From Candidatus Nomurabacteria bacterium RIFOXYD2_FULL_35_12 (GTDB lineage: Bacteria; Patescibacteriota; Minisyncoccia; Phycocordibacterales; UBA9973), in NCBI GenBank assembly GCA_001786365.1, contig MFWK01000019.1:1-28421 (forward strand): a stretch of 28,421 bases of DNA, given 5' to 3'. Numbering within the stretch: position 1 is the first letter of the stretch; every line of letters begins with the position of its first letter. This document shows, piece after piece, positions 12,915-21,340 of this stretch. Under the pieces are notes generated by a model, which was not told where the DNA came from, made no database searches, and saw only the letters and a list, made by a program, of their open reading frames with translations. A program made the translations under genes and the position numbers.

Positions 12915-14699
12915 TTAAATTCTATTTTTAAATCCTCCCGCCTGAAGATCCCAAAGTTTTTTATACAAACCATCTTTTTTCTTTAGAAGTTCATTATGAA
13001 CTCCGTCTTCTATGATTTTTCCTTTTTCAATAACAATAATTCTATCCATTTCTCTAATAGTTGAAAGTCTATGTGCAATGACGATTGTCGTCTTGCCTTT
13101 TATTAGTTTATGAAGTGCATCTTGAATTAAAGATTCTGAATGGGAATCCAGAGAACTCGTCGCTTCATCTAAAATAAGAATTGGAGCATCTTTCAAAATA
13201 GCACGAGCAATAGCTACACGTTGGCGTTCTCCACCAGAAAGTTTAACCCCTCTTTCTCCTACATAAGTTTCATAACCATGTGGTAATGCATCAATAAATT
13301 CGTCACAATGAGCGAGATGAGCGGCTATCAATACTTCTTCATCGGTCGCGTCTCTCCTACCATAACGAATATTTTCCATCAAGGTACGATGGAATAAAAT
13401 AGGGTCTTGCGGAACAAAAGATATTTTTTCTCGAAGATTTTTTTGAGAAATTTTACTTATATCAATTCCATCAATTGTAATCTTTCCGGAAGTTAAATTG
13501 AATAATCTAAGGAGAAGACGCATGAAAGTCGTTTTTCCAGCCCCTGAAGAACCGACAATTGCAATTTTCTGCCCAGATGGAATTGTTAAGAAAAAACCAT
13601 CTAATACCTTTAGATTATTATTTTCATAAATATATGTAACATTATCAAATACCACTTCTCCTTTTATGTTACCCATTGCCTTAACTGATTTATCAATAAT
13701 TTCATAAGGTGTACTTAAGATTCCAGCCATTTCTTGCGCATCAGCAAAGTTTTCATAATATGCACGCACAAGGGAACCAAAACTCCAGAGATTTTCTATT
13801 AAACGAATTAAGTAATTTTGCAACAAAACAATAACCGGCAAGGTTATAAGTCCAAGCTTCCAGTCGCCAAGAACAATCCAAAAAATAATAAATTCAATCA
13901 AAAACGAATAAAAACTTTCTAAAGAGCTAAGTCCTTCCCATAAATACCAATTAAAAACTTTTTTCTTTCTTTGCTCCTCCACAACTCCACCTATAAGCTC
14001 TTTTTCATATTCATGACCTGTAAATAATTGAATTGAAGAATGGTTTCCAATTGAGTCAGACAAAGCACCAGTAGTTTTTGAATCCGCTTCTGAAGCTATA
14101 ACATCGTATTTTAATTTCAAACGGATATAAATAAAAGCTGTTAACAAAAACACTACACAAAAAATTCCTAAAATAAGAGAGTATTTCGGAAGTAAAGTAT
14201 AAATTGCAATAATGGTACCTATCCCGCGAACAAAAAGTGGCAATCCGTCAGACATTATTCTGTCAGTAATCTGTTCAAAAGCTCTGGCATATTTATTTAT
14301 CCTTTGAGTTAAAGAACCAGTAAAATTATTCGCAAAAAATGAATAAGAGTGACCAATCAAATAAGAAAAAGCTTGCTTTCGAAGTCCGGCAATAGTTCTC
14401 GCTTCAAAATATGCAAGAGAAAAACCTGAAATTCTACGAAAAGCCCAACGAAAGAAATTTAATAACAAAATAAAAAGAATTATAGATTTAGCCACCGGAA
14501 CAATTGCAAAATTATTAGTACTTAGAACATTCCAAAGTTTTAAGTACTGAAGTGGAACAAGAATATCAAGGGCAGAACTAATTATTGTAAGGATAATAAC
14601 AGCAAAAAAGGACACCTTGTAATGCCTCATCTCCTGCCAAAAATATTTAAGCACCAATCCTCGGTGCAATTTTGAATAGTCCTTTTCTGTGTTTTGCAT
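12915..14699 (-). CDS. ABC exporter half-transporter (membrane + ATPase), 594 aa
   Basis: The N-terminal membrane domain (about 20-330) has six predicted spans, opening with YFWQEMRHYKVSFFAVI and including the type-1 exporter IRRISGF-like region. The C-terminal ATPase has Walker A GSSGAGKTT (about 385), Q-loop VPQDP, signature LSGGERQRVAIARAI, Walker B ILILDEATSSLD and H-loop AHRLSTI. It probably works as a homodimer or with an unseen partner to export lipid, peptide or drug-like substrates. Sequence alone does not give the substrate. It leads the lepA operon, and an inverted repeat lies upstream (14742-14876). Confidence 0.93.
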   Translation of the reverse strand: MQNTEKDYSKLHRGLVLKYFWQEMRHYKVSFFAVIILTIISSALDILVPLQYLKLWNVLSTNNFAIVPVAKSIILFILLLNFFRWAFRRISGFSLAYFEARTIAGLRKQAFSYLIGHSYSFFANNFTGSLTQRINKYARAFEQITDRIMSDGLPLFVRGIGTIIAIYTLLPKYSLILGIFCVVFLLTAFIYIRLKLKYDVIASEADSKTTGALSDSIGNHSSIQLFTGHEYEKELIGGVVEEQRKKKVFNWYLWEGLSSLESFYSFLIEFIIFWIVLGDWKLGLITLPVIVLLQNYLIRLIENLWSFGSLVRAYYENFADAQEMAGILSTPYEIIDKSVKAMGNIKGEVVFDNVTYIYENNNLKVLDGFFLTIPSGQKIAIVGSSGAGKTTFMRLLLRLFNLTSGKITIDGIDISKISQKNLREKISFVPQDPILFHRTLMENIRYGRRDATDEEVLIAAHLAHCDEFIDALPHGYETYVGERGVKLSGGERQRVAIARAILKDAPILILDEATSSLDSHSESLIQDALHKLIKGKTTIVIAHRLSTIREMDRIIVIEKGKIIEDGVHNELLKKKDGLYKKLWDLQAGGFKNRI

Positions 14700-14741
14700 G
14701 TATATAAAGCCTATTCTAACAGAAAAAGCCTATGTTTCAAA

Positions 14742-14876
14742 CCCCCACACCTTTCTTGGTATCGCTTTTTATTCTGCAGATAAAAATAATTAAGAAAAAT
14801 AATTTTTTATATAATATTATGATTATGGTGTTAATTATGTTGAAAAAGCAGAATAATACCAAGAAAGGTGTGGGGG
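14742..14876. repeat. Inverted repeat abutting the murJ stop codon
   Basis: The 21-nt arms at 14742-14762 (CCCCCACACCTTTCTTGG...) and 14856-14876 are exact inverted copies, with a further ATTCTGC/GCAGAAT pair inside (14771-14777 and 14848-14854). The 93-nt centre is very A/T-rich. The right arm ends on the base before the murJ TGA (14877-14879). Promoter-like A/T sequence in the centre could drive the ABC-lepA operon. Confidence 0.9.
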
Positions 14877-16589
14877 TCAAAGCTCTTCTTGAGGTGGAGC
14901 GATAATCACCGCTTTCCAGAACTTGGTTTTCAAGACTTTCTGAAGGTCTTTGAGCTCTTCATTTTGAAGTAAATGTAAGACTAAAATAGCAACAAATATG
15001 CCCGCTATGCCAGAAATAAATCCTTGTAAAAATACTCCCCAAAATGTCGTAGTGCCAAAAATCGGTGAAAGAATATTTAAACCAATATAAGCCGTCAAGC
15101 CGAGGAAAAATGATGCGCCCAAACTCTGAAAGAAAGTTTTAGTGATAAAAGATTCCCCTTTCATAAAATCTCTCCTGACAAAAAACCAAAGCAAAATAGA
15201 ATTTAAAATAGTGCCGACAGAATAAGCAAGAGGCAACATCAATACCTCGGTGCCGGGAATATCACTCACTTTTAATATTGATTCTATGAAGAAACGAAAT
15301 ACTGATACGTTTTGAAAAAGAAAAGTGAAGAAAAAAGATAAAAATACAATCAAAATAGAACAAGAAAAATTTACTATCAAAGGACGCTTTGTGTCACCAT
15401 TGGCATAATAAGAACGAGAAAGAAGGGTGATCATGCCTTGCGCTAAAATCGAAAAAGAAAAAACTGCCAAACAAGCAGCCACTAGACGAGTAGACTCCCA
15501 AGAGAAACTTCCTGAACCGAGTATAACGCGCACTATCTGGGCACGGACAACAATAAAGAGAAATATAACCGGAAAAGACCAAAAGACTATTTGTCGAGCC
15601 GCGGATTTTAAATGATTTTTAAATTCATCCATTTTTCCCATAGAAACTGATTTCGCTAAAGTGGGAAAAGCAGCTACTGCATAAGAAATGCCTATAATGT
15701 TCAGAGGAACAGACTGAAGGTTGAAAGCAAAATTAAATATGGAAATAGAACCACTTTTCAAAAATGAAGCAAGAGAAATTATGGCAATCAAAGCAATGTT
15801 GTTAAAAGCAAGACCAAGAGTCCTAGGAAGTGAAGTGATGACAACACTTTTTATGTCTTTAAAATTAATAGAAAGGAAGGGTAAAGAAAATCTGGGTGTA
15901 AATCCACAAGAGCTAGAAGCAATGGCTTGAATAATAAAATGCATCAATGCGCCAAAGGCGACACCTAAAGCCAAACCATAAATACCAAAAAAACGATAAA
16001 AAAATGTCACTCCGACAATTATTCCTAAATTGTAAAAAATCGGGCTTAAAGCATAAATAAAAAATTTTCTAAAAAGCTGGGTAACTGTGCCAAAAAGATT
16101 TGAAAGTCCTAAAAGTATCGGAGAGAGCAACATTATACGAGAAAGGATGATTAATTCTTTTTGGAAAAATGGTGTAAAACCTGGAGCGATAATAGAAACC
16201 AAAAATGGCATTAATAAAAATGCAACAAAAGAGACAGCTACTATAATAATAAAAAAAATAGTAAAAATATCATTTAAAAATTTCTGCGATTCTTCTGTTA
16301 CTTCTTCACCTTTCCCGCCTGCCGATTGGCGGGCAGGCATCTTGGCTACCAAGAAAGGAATGAGCACTGTCACAGAAGCGAGTGATGCTATACAAATAAA
16401 GATAAGGTCTGGAACACGAAAAGCTGCATAATAAACGTCGAGCGATGACGAAGGACCGATAAAATAAGCAATAGAACGGTCACGAAAAAGCGCCAAAATC
16501 TGAGAAAGTAAAGTAAAAAAACCCAAAACAAGCGCCGCTTGATTTATATTTATAGATTCTTTACTAAAAATTCTAAAAATTTTCTCCAT
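14877..16589 (-). CDS. murJ: Lipid II flippase MurJ-like membrane protein, 570 aa
   Basis: A multi-span (about 13-14 helices) protein of the MATE/MVF superfamily that moves lipid II across the membrane for peptidoglycan synthesis. Supporting segments are QAALVLGFFTLLSQILALFRDR near the start, DVYYAAFRVPDLIF, and the central NFAFNLQSVPLNIIGISYAVAAFPTLA. Length slightly exceeds the usual 500-530. Residues about 84-92 (MPARQSAGGKG) are a hydrophilic stretch encoded by a palindromic insert in the first large loop. The gene lies 24 nt after leuS and is likely co-transcribed. Confidence 0.9.
   Translation of the reverse strand: MEKIFRIFSKESININQAALVLGFFTLLSQILALFRDRSIAYFIGPSSSLDVYYAAFRVPDLIFICIASLASVTVLIPFLVAKMPARQSAGGKGEEVTEESQKFLNDIFTIFFIIIVAVSFVAFLLMPFLVSIIAPGFTPFFQKELIILSRIMLLSPILLGLSNLFGTVTQLFRKFFIYALSPIFYNLGIIVGVTFFYRFFGIYGLALGVAFGALMHFIIQAIASSSCGFTPRFSLPFLSINFKDIKSVVITSLPRTLGLAFNNIALIAIISLASFLKSGSISIFNFAFNLQSVPLNIIGISYAVAAFPTLAKSVSMGKMDEFKNHLKSAARQIVFWSFPVIFLFIVVRAQIVRVILGSGSFSWESTRLVAACLAVFSFSILAQGMITLLSRSYYANGDTKRPLIVNFSCSILIVFLSFFFTFLFQNVSVFRFFIESILKVSDIPGTEVLMLPLAYSVGTILNSILLWFFVRRDFMKGESFITKTFFQSLGASFFLGLTAYIGLNILSPIFGTTTFWGVFLQGFISGIAGIFVAILVLHLLQNEELKDLQKVLKTKFWKAVIIAPPQEEL
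16314..16338. repeat. Palindromic insert inside murJ (CCTGCCCGC family)
   Basis: GCCTGCC (16317-16323) pairs with GGCAGGC (16332-16338), interleaved with CCCGCC/GGCGGG. On the coding strand it reads CCTGCCCGCC-AATC-GGCAGGCGGG and encodes PARQSAGG. The same outer blocks occur in the methyltransferase insert at 19562-19600. Confidence 0.85.
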
Positions 16590-16613
16590 ATTTAATAAAC
16601 AAAATCAAAAATA

Positions 16614-18878
16614 TTACACAACTATATTAATAAGCCTATTTTTCACGTAAATTACCTTTTTTATCTCTTTACCGGACAAATGCCTCGAAACAGTTTCATT
16701 AGAAATTGCTTGTTTTTTGACTTCTTCTTCAGAAATTTCGGCTCTTATCATTATCTCAGCTCGGACTTTGCCATTTATCTGCACTACTATTTTTATTTGC
16801 TTATTTTTTATTTTTGAAAGATCATACACAGGCCATGATTCGAAATTAATTGAATTTTTGTGTCCCAGTATTTTCCAGAGTCCTTCGGTCATATGCGGTG
16901 CAAAAGGAGAAAGGAGCTTTAAAAAAGTTTCATACACATCTTGTGATATAAAATCTAATTTCCCTATTTCATTCACAAAAATCATAAGCGTGGAAATAGC
17001 TGTGTTAAATTTCATTTCTTCTATGTCTTCTGACACTTTCTTTATCGTTTTTTCAATCTCAAACTCTGTATATTTTTTATTTTTTTGTACTTTATATTGC
17101 AAGTTCCATACTCGCTCCAAAAATCTTCTAGACCCAATGATACTGTCAGTAGACCAAGCGACGGATTGATCAAATGGCCCTATAAACATTTCATAAATTC
17201 GCAAAGTATCGGCTCCATAAATTTTAATTATTTCATCCGGATTTATGACATTACCTTTTGATTTTGACATTTTCACTCCCCCTTCAGCCAAAATCATCCC
17301 ATGGGAAGTTCTTTTTGCATAAGGTTCAGAAGTAGGAACAACTCCAATATCAAAAAGGAATTTATGCCAGAAACGAGAATACAAAAGATGTAGAGTCGTG
17401 TGCTCCATTCCCCCGTTATACCAATCCACCCCGCTGTGGCGTGGGTCATTTCCAAGCCAATATTTAAGTTTCTTAAAATCTGCAAAGGATTTTTTATTTT
17501 TCGGATCAATATAACGAAGAAAATACCAACTCGAACCAGCCCAGTTTGGCATTGTGTCTGTTTCCCTCTTTGCATGCCCTTTACATTTTGGACATTTTAC
17601 ATTGACCCATTTTGTAATATTCGCGAGGGGAGACTCTCCGCTATCCGTCGGCTGATAATTCTTTACTTTCGGAAGCTCCACTGGCAAATCACGTTCCGGC
17701 ACCGGAACCCATCCGCATTTTTCACAATTTATCATCGGAATAGGCTCGCCCCAATATCTCTGCCTAGAAAAAACCCAATCACGAAGTTTGAATTGAGTAA
17801 TTTTCTTTCCGTAATCTTTAAAACCTGCCTTCTTATAATTTTCAATAATTGGTAATTTATATTTTTCTGCAAATTCTTTGTCACGTTCATCATCTGCGGG
17901 TACACCCATGATTGCCCCCGTGCCATATTCTGCCGAAACATAATTAACAACAAATACCGGCAACATTTCACCATTCGCAGGATTTTTTGCTTTTAACCCA
18001 GTATCAACACCAATCTTTTCCTTATTTTCTCGATCTATTTCTATTTTGATGCCAAAATCTTTACCGGTAATTTTCTTGGCAATTTCCGGAGCCAAAGCAA
18101 TAAAAGTCGCTCCAAAAATCGTATCCGGTCGAGTCGTAAAAACTTTGATTGCTGTCGGGTGTCCAACACCCGACAGCCTAAATTCTATCTCAACTCCCTC
18201 AGACCTCCCTATCCAATTTCTTTGTTGAATTTTTATTTTTTCTAGAAAATTTACATCATCTAAATCTTTATCTAATCTCTCGGCATATTTTGTGATAGCG
18301 AGCATCCACTGCTCTTTTTCGCGCTTTTCCACCTCCGTTCCACAACGCTCACAACATCCGTCTACCACTTCTTCATTTGCAAGACCAATTTTATCTTTTG
18401 GGCACCAATTTATATTTATCTTATCTTTATAAGCTAAACCTTTTTCATACATTTTCAAAAATATCCACTGTGTCCATTTATAGTATTCAGGATCAGTCGT
18501 ATTTACTTCTCTAGACCAATCAAAAGAAAAACCGCCAGCCTTGAGCTGTTTGCGAAAAATGTCCGTATTCTTTTTCGTCACTTTTTGTGGATGGATTCCT
18601 GTTTTGATGGCATAATTTTCCGTCGGTAAACCAAATGCATCCCAGCCAATCGGATATAAAACATTAAAACCTTCAGCTCGGCGTTTTCGACAAATGATAT
18701 CCATCGCTGTGTTGCTTCTGATGTGCCCCACGTGAAGACCTTCACCAGATGGATATGGAAATTCTATAAGCCCATAAAACTTTGGTTTTTTAGATTTATC
18801 TTCTGCATGATAGATTCCCTTTTTCTCCCATTCTTTCTGCCACTTCTTTTCTATCTTTAAATGATTATATTCTTTCAT
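16614..18878 (-). CDS. leuS: Leucyl-tRNA synthetase, compact form, 754 aa
   Basis: Charges tRNA-Leu. The class Ia signatures are the HIGH variant HVGH (49-52) and KMSKSKGNV. The CP1 editing domain has TTRPDTIFGATF and GTGAIMGVPADDERD. Two Cys clusters, DGCCERCG and INCEKCG with KCPKCKG, fit zinc sites. The protein is shorter than typical bacterial LeuRS (about 800-880): the leucine-specific insert before KMSKS is absent (MILAEGGVKMSKS is continuous). Residues about 234-243 (SGVGHPTA) at the entry of the editing domain are encoded by a perfect 27-nt palindrome. It starts 6 nt after a membrane-protein gene and precedes murJ. Confidence 0.96.
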   Translation of the reverse strand: MKEYNHLKIEKKWQKEWEKKGIYHAEDKSKKPKFYGLIEFPYPSGEGLHVGHIRSNTAMDIICRKRRAEGFNVLYPIGWDAFGLPTENYAIKTGIHPQKVTKKNTDIFRKQLKAGGFSFDWSREVNTTDPEYYKWTQWIFLKMYEKGLAYKDKININWCPKDKIGLANEEVVDGCCERCGTEVEKREKEQWMLAITKYAERLDKDLDDVNFLEKIKIQQRNWIGRSEGVEIEFRLSGVGHPTAIKVFTTRPDTIFGATFIALAPEIAKKITGKDFGIKIEIDRENKEKIGVDTGLKAKNPANGEMLPVFVVNYVSAEYGTGAIMGVPADDERDKEFAEKYKLPIIENYKKAGFKDYGKKITQFKLRDWVFSRQRYWGEPIPMINCEKCGWVPVPERDLPVELPKVKNYQPTDSGESPLANITKWVNVKCPKCKGHAKRETDTMPNWAGSSWYFLRYIDPKNKKSFADFKKLKYWLGNDPRHSGVDWYNGGMEHTTLHLLYSRFWHKFLFDIGVVPTSEPYAKRTSHGMILAEGGVKMSKSKGNVINPDEIIKIYGADTLRIYEMFIGPFDQSVAWSTDSIIGSRRFLERVWNLQYKVQKNKKYTEFEIEKTIKKVSEDIEEMKFNTAISTLMIFVNEIGKLDFISQDVYETFLKLLSPFAPHMTEGLWKILGHKNSINFESWPVYDLSKIKNKQIKIVVQINGKVRAEIMIRAEISEEEVKKQAISNETVSRHLSGKEIKKVIYVKNRLINIVV
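18151..18177. repeat. Palindromic insert inside leuS
   Basis: GCTGTCGGGTGT (18151-18162), loop CCA, ACACCCGACAGC (18166-18177): a perfect 12-bp stem with a 3-nt loop in coding sequence. It encodes part of the linker leading into TTRPDT. Confidence 0.88.
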
Positions 18879-18884
18879 TATTTA

Positions 18885-19427
18885 TTAATCATTCTTAAAT
18901 CTTTTAATTGCCAACCAAATGAGAATAGCGAGTGCAATAGCTAAAATTATGACTTTTATCAAATCATCCGCAGAACTCCAATATTTCATCGAAGCAATAA
19001 TAAAAGAAAGGACTCCAGCTAAAGACAAAGCAATACCGACAACTAGATTTCTTTTAAAGAAATTTCCAAATGCAACACAAATAGCGCCCAAGAGGACTAG
19101 GGTAATGAAAACATTTCTGTCATAAACTTTTTGTTTTGCTTCAAAATTGTTTCGGCAAGTAAATTGTAAATCACAATAACCTTTCGGCTGGATTTCTCCC
19201 ATAATTACTGGCTTGCCATAATAAGTATCGTTTGTCCATTGTCCACCTTTATCTACACAAGCTTTCTGAGTATCAGGAATAGTGACTACTTGAGAAGTAT
19301 TTGGACAAAATACCTCATACTTTGGCTGTTTATAAACTAAAGAAAGTGCATAATTAAAAAACATATTTAGCACAATAACGATACCAATAATAAGAGACCA
19401 TTTCAAAACTTTTGATTGTGTTTGCAT
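18885..19427 (-). CDS. Four-span membrane protein with Cys-rich loop, 180 aa
   Basis: The function is not recognised. Span 1 is at about 10-32, then an outside loop of roughly 70 residues with four cysteines (C41, C57, C85, C91) that could form two disulfides, then spans at about 105-124, 127-146 and 156-175. The loop contains the phrases YEVFCPN and DLQFTCRNNFE. From general familiarity, proteins of this plan with a short CPN-type motif are common in Parcubacteria. The ATG at 19427 has a TATAAT ending 9 nt upstream and no Shine-Dalgarno. It is the first gene of a probable operon with leuS and murJ. Confidence 0.7.
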   Translation of the reverse strand: MQTQSKVLKWSLIIGIVIVLNMFFNYALSLVYKQPKYEVFCPNTSQVVTIPDTQKACVDKGGQWTNDTYYGKPVIMGEIQPKGYCDLQFTCRNNFEAKQKVYDRNVFITLVLLGAICVAFGNFFKRNLVVGIALSLAGVLSFIIASMKYWSSADDLIKVIILAIALAILIWLAIKRFKND

Positions 19428-19436
19428 AATCTATTT

Positions 19437-19442
19437 ATTATA
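19437..19442 (-). promoter_or_regulatory. -10 box TATAAT for membrane protein-leuS-murJ operon
   Basis: TTTGCTATAAT is followed by nine bases and the ATG at 19427, predicting a leader of only about 2-3 nt. Confidence 0.5.
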
Positions 19443-19453
19443 GCAAAAAATAG

Positions 19454-20416
19454 CTATTTTTCTAGTGCACTCCAGACTGCCGTGTTCGCAAGAGGAATAA
19501 TACGATTATTTGATTTTTCCAAAACACAAAGCTCGCCGGATTCTACATCCCCACCAAAATCCCCGCCTGCATCATCTATGCCTGAAGCATTGCGGGCAGG
19601 TTTCATCATATCTTTCAAAGCGTGGCCAAGTGAAAGCGAAGAAGCATCAATAGCGTAAGAAGTTAAAATAACAAAAAGAGGTTTATCACTTAAAACTTTT
19701 CGCACAGCAGAAAGGAGTTTCGGCAACATCTCTTCTATTTTCCACACTTCCCCTTTTGGTCCTCGGCCAAATTTCGGCGGATCCATAACTATCGCATCAT
19801 ATTTATTTCCCCTTTTTTCTTCTCTCTCTAAAAATTTTAAAGCATCATCTTCTATCACTCGCAAGGACTCCCCTTGCGCAACCCCTTGCGCAAGATTATT
19901 CAATTTCTCATTTTCTTTCGCCCAATTCAAAGTTTGCTTTGAAGCATCCAAATGCGTCACTTCCGCTCCAGCGCGCAAAGCAAAAAGGCTAGCCACTCCG
20001 GTGTAGCCGAATAAATTCAAGAATTTTACAGGCCTACCTACACTTTTAATTTTTTCTTCAATAAAATCCCAATGACTCGCCTGTTCGGGGAAAAATCCTA
20101 AATGTCTAAATGGAGTCGGTGAAGCCAAAAATTTTATACCTTTATAAGACATTTCCCATTTGAGCTCAACTTTATGTTCCATATCCCATCCACTTTTTGC
20201 CCCTTCTTTAGAACTCCAAAATTTACCATCTATTTTTTCCCATTTTCCATTCTCTAAAGTTTTCGGCCAAACAGCATCTTCATACGGACGCACAAAAGTA
20301 TACTTGCCAAAACGTTCAAGCCTTTCTCTGTCACCCGTATCTAAAAGTTCATAATCTTCTTTTTCTTTTCCTGAAGACCACTCTTTCAAACAAAAAATTT
20401 TAACTTCATTTGTCAT
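19454..20416 (-). CDS. Class I SAM-dependent methyltransferase (RlmI/COG1092-like), 320 aa
   Basis: The SAM-binding core begins NLFGYTGVASLFALRAGAEV (134-153, motif I), then THLDASKQTLNWAKEN (acidic D157), IEDDALKFL (188-196) and MDPPKFGRG, the motif IV loop that replaces NPPY in rRNA cytosine/guanine methyltransferases related to RlmI and RlmK. The PUA domain of RlmI is not evident; the N-terminal 120 residues instead carry an FVRPYED/WDMEHKVELKW region. RNA methylation is inferred. Two palindromic inserts lie in the gene, at residues about 175-187 and 273-285. The ATG directly follows the stop codon of the transporter gene (TAAATG), so translation is probably coupled. Confidence 0.85.
   Translation of the reverse strand: MTNEVKIFCLKEWSSGKEKEDYELLDTGDRERLERFGKYTFVRPYEDAVWPKTLENGKWEKIDGKFWSSKEGAKSGWDMEHKVELKWEMSYKGIKFLASPTPFRHLGFFPEQASHWDFIEEKIKSVGRPVKFLNLFGYTGVASLFALRAGAEVTHLDASKQTLNWAKENEKLNNLAQGVAQGESLRVIEDDALKFLEREEKRGNKYDAIVMDPPKFGRGPKGEVWKIEEMLPKLLSAVRKVLSDKPLFVILTSYAIDASSLSLGHALKDMMKPARNASGIDDAGGDFGGDVESGELCVLEKSNNRIIPLANTAVWSALEK
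19562..19600. repeat. Palindromic insert inside methyltransferase, CCTGCCCGC family
   Basis: On the coding strand, CCTGCCCGC-AATGC at one end and GCAGGCGGG at the other match the outer blocks of the murJ insert, with a longer middle containing ATGC-TTCAG-GCAT. It encodes PARNASGIDDAGG. This is a second member of one repeat family at a different site. Confidence 0.85.
19858..19894. repeat. Palindromic insert inside methyltransferase resembling the RAYT 1 REP
   Basis: CTCGCAAGGACT-CCCCTTGCGCAA closely matches the RAYT 1 palindrome TTCGCAAGGACT-GTCCTTGCGAAA, and a tandem CCCCTTGCGCAA unit follows. It encodes AQGVAQGESL at residues about 176-185, between the family segments EKLNNL and RVIEDDALKF. 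Confidence 0.75.
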
Positions 20417-21274
20417 TTATAAATTTATAGCTGCTATTATCATAATAATCGCTGCCGTAAAACGAACAGCGTAGACCTTTAAAGAATGCTTCTCAAGAAG
20501 CTCTGGTGCAAATATAGAAAACAAAAAAGCAATAATCATCGATAACGGTAAAGAAATTATTACTGTTGAAAGACTTACATTTTTTGCATAAGCCGCATTA
20601 GCCGCTAACATTCCTACAGTTCCAATAAAAGCGACTACTGCTACATTTAAACATTGTTTTACATTTATCGCCAGCTCTACCTTTTTAAACAATGGAATAG
20701 TAAACAAAAGCCAACATTGGCCGAGAAGAGTTATCCAGAGTGTTGTAGTCCAAAAGTCATTTATCGCGATAGATTTTTTTAGGAAAATAGACAAAATAAC
20801 ATAAAAAAACATACAAGTTAAAGCAATTAATATGTTCCGATTAAAAAAAGATTTAAAAGAAAAATGTTCATCAAAACTTACAAAAATCCCAAAAATAAGA
20901 ATTATGGCTATAAGAAAATATTGATGCACCGTCAAAATTTCTTGAATAAAAAAAGAACTTATAATAACCGCCATTGCAGTGCGAAAAGAAAACAATGGAA
21001 CAAATACAGAAATATCTAATCTAGATAAAGAAATCGTATTAAGTACAGTAGCCAATGCAAAAAAGATTGAGCCTAGAAAAATATAATTCCAAGACAAAGG
21101 AATTCCTGCACCAAAATAGAATGCCACTGGAATTACAAAAAGAAATGAAAAAAGAGCCCAAATAAAATTAAACAACCAAACATTATTAATAGAATGTTTG
21201 TTAACTAATTTTGCAATTATACCCTCTAAACCAAATAATAGTGAAGCAGTCCAAGCAAAAAAGTATAATGTCAT
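20417..21274 (-). CDS. EamA/DMT-family transporter, 285 aa
   Basis: About nine to ten hydrophobic spans arranged as two EamA-type halves: the first opens FFAWTASLLFGLEGIIAK, the second begins near LIALTCMFFYVILSIFLK. A SLSRLDISVFVPLFSFRTAMAV segment fits the end of the first repeat. It is likely an inner-membrane exporter or importer of small metabolites; the substrate cannot be told. The ATG at 21274 has TATAGT ending 6 nt upstream. The stop codon touches the methyltransferase start, so the two form an operon. Confidence 0.82.
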   Translation of the reverse strand: MTLYFFAWTASLLFGLEGIIAKLVNKHSINNVWLFNFIWALFSFLFVIPVAFYFGAGIPLSWNYIFLGSIFFALATVLNTISLSRLDISVFVPLFSFRTAMAVIISSFFIQEILTVHQYFLIAIILIFGIFVSFDEHFSFKSFFNRNILIALTCMFFYVILSIFLKKSIAINDFWTTTLWITLLGQCWLLFTIPLFKKVELAINVKQCLNVAVVAFIGTVGMLAANAAYAKNVSLSTVIISLPLSMIIAFLFSIFAPELLEKHSLKVYAVRFTAAIIMIIAAINL

Positions 21275-21280
21275 AAAAAT

Positions 21281-21286
21281 ACTATA
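21281..21286 (-). promoter_or_regulatory. -10 box TATAGT, leaderless start of transporter
   Basis: TGATATAGT is followed by six bases (ATTTTT) and the ATG at 21274. Confidence 0.5.
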
Positions 21287-21319
21287 TCAAAAATACTGCT
21301 ATATAGCTATTTCTTTTTC

Positions 21320-21336
21320 CAGCGGTTTCACCGCTG
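21320..21336. repeat. REP-like palindrome, RAYT 2 family, copy 1
   Basis: CAGCGGT-TTC-ACCGCTG, a 7-bp stem with a 3-nt loop, preceded by a T-run. It lies just downstream of the RAYT 2 stop codon. Confidence 0.9.
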
Positions 21337-21340
21337 AGGA

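Noticed and set aside
17400..17855. Plus-strand open frame of 151 codons
   Set aside because: It lies wholly opposite leuS, where conserved LeuRS motifs are encoded on the minus strand.
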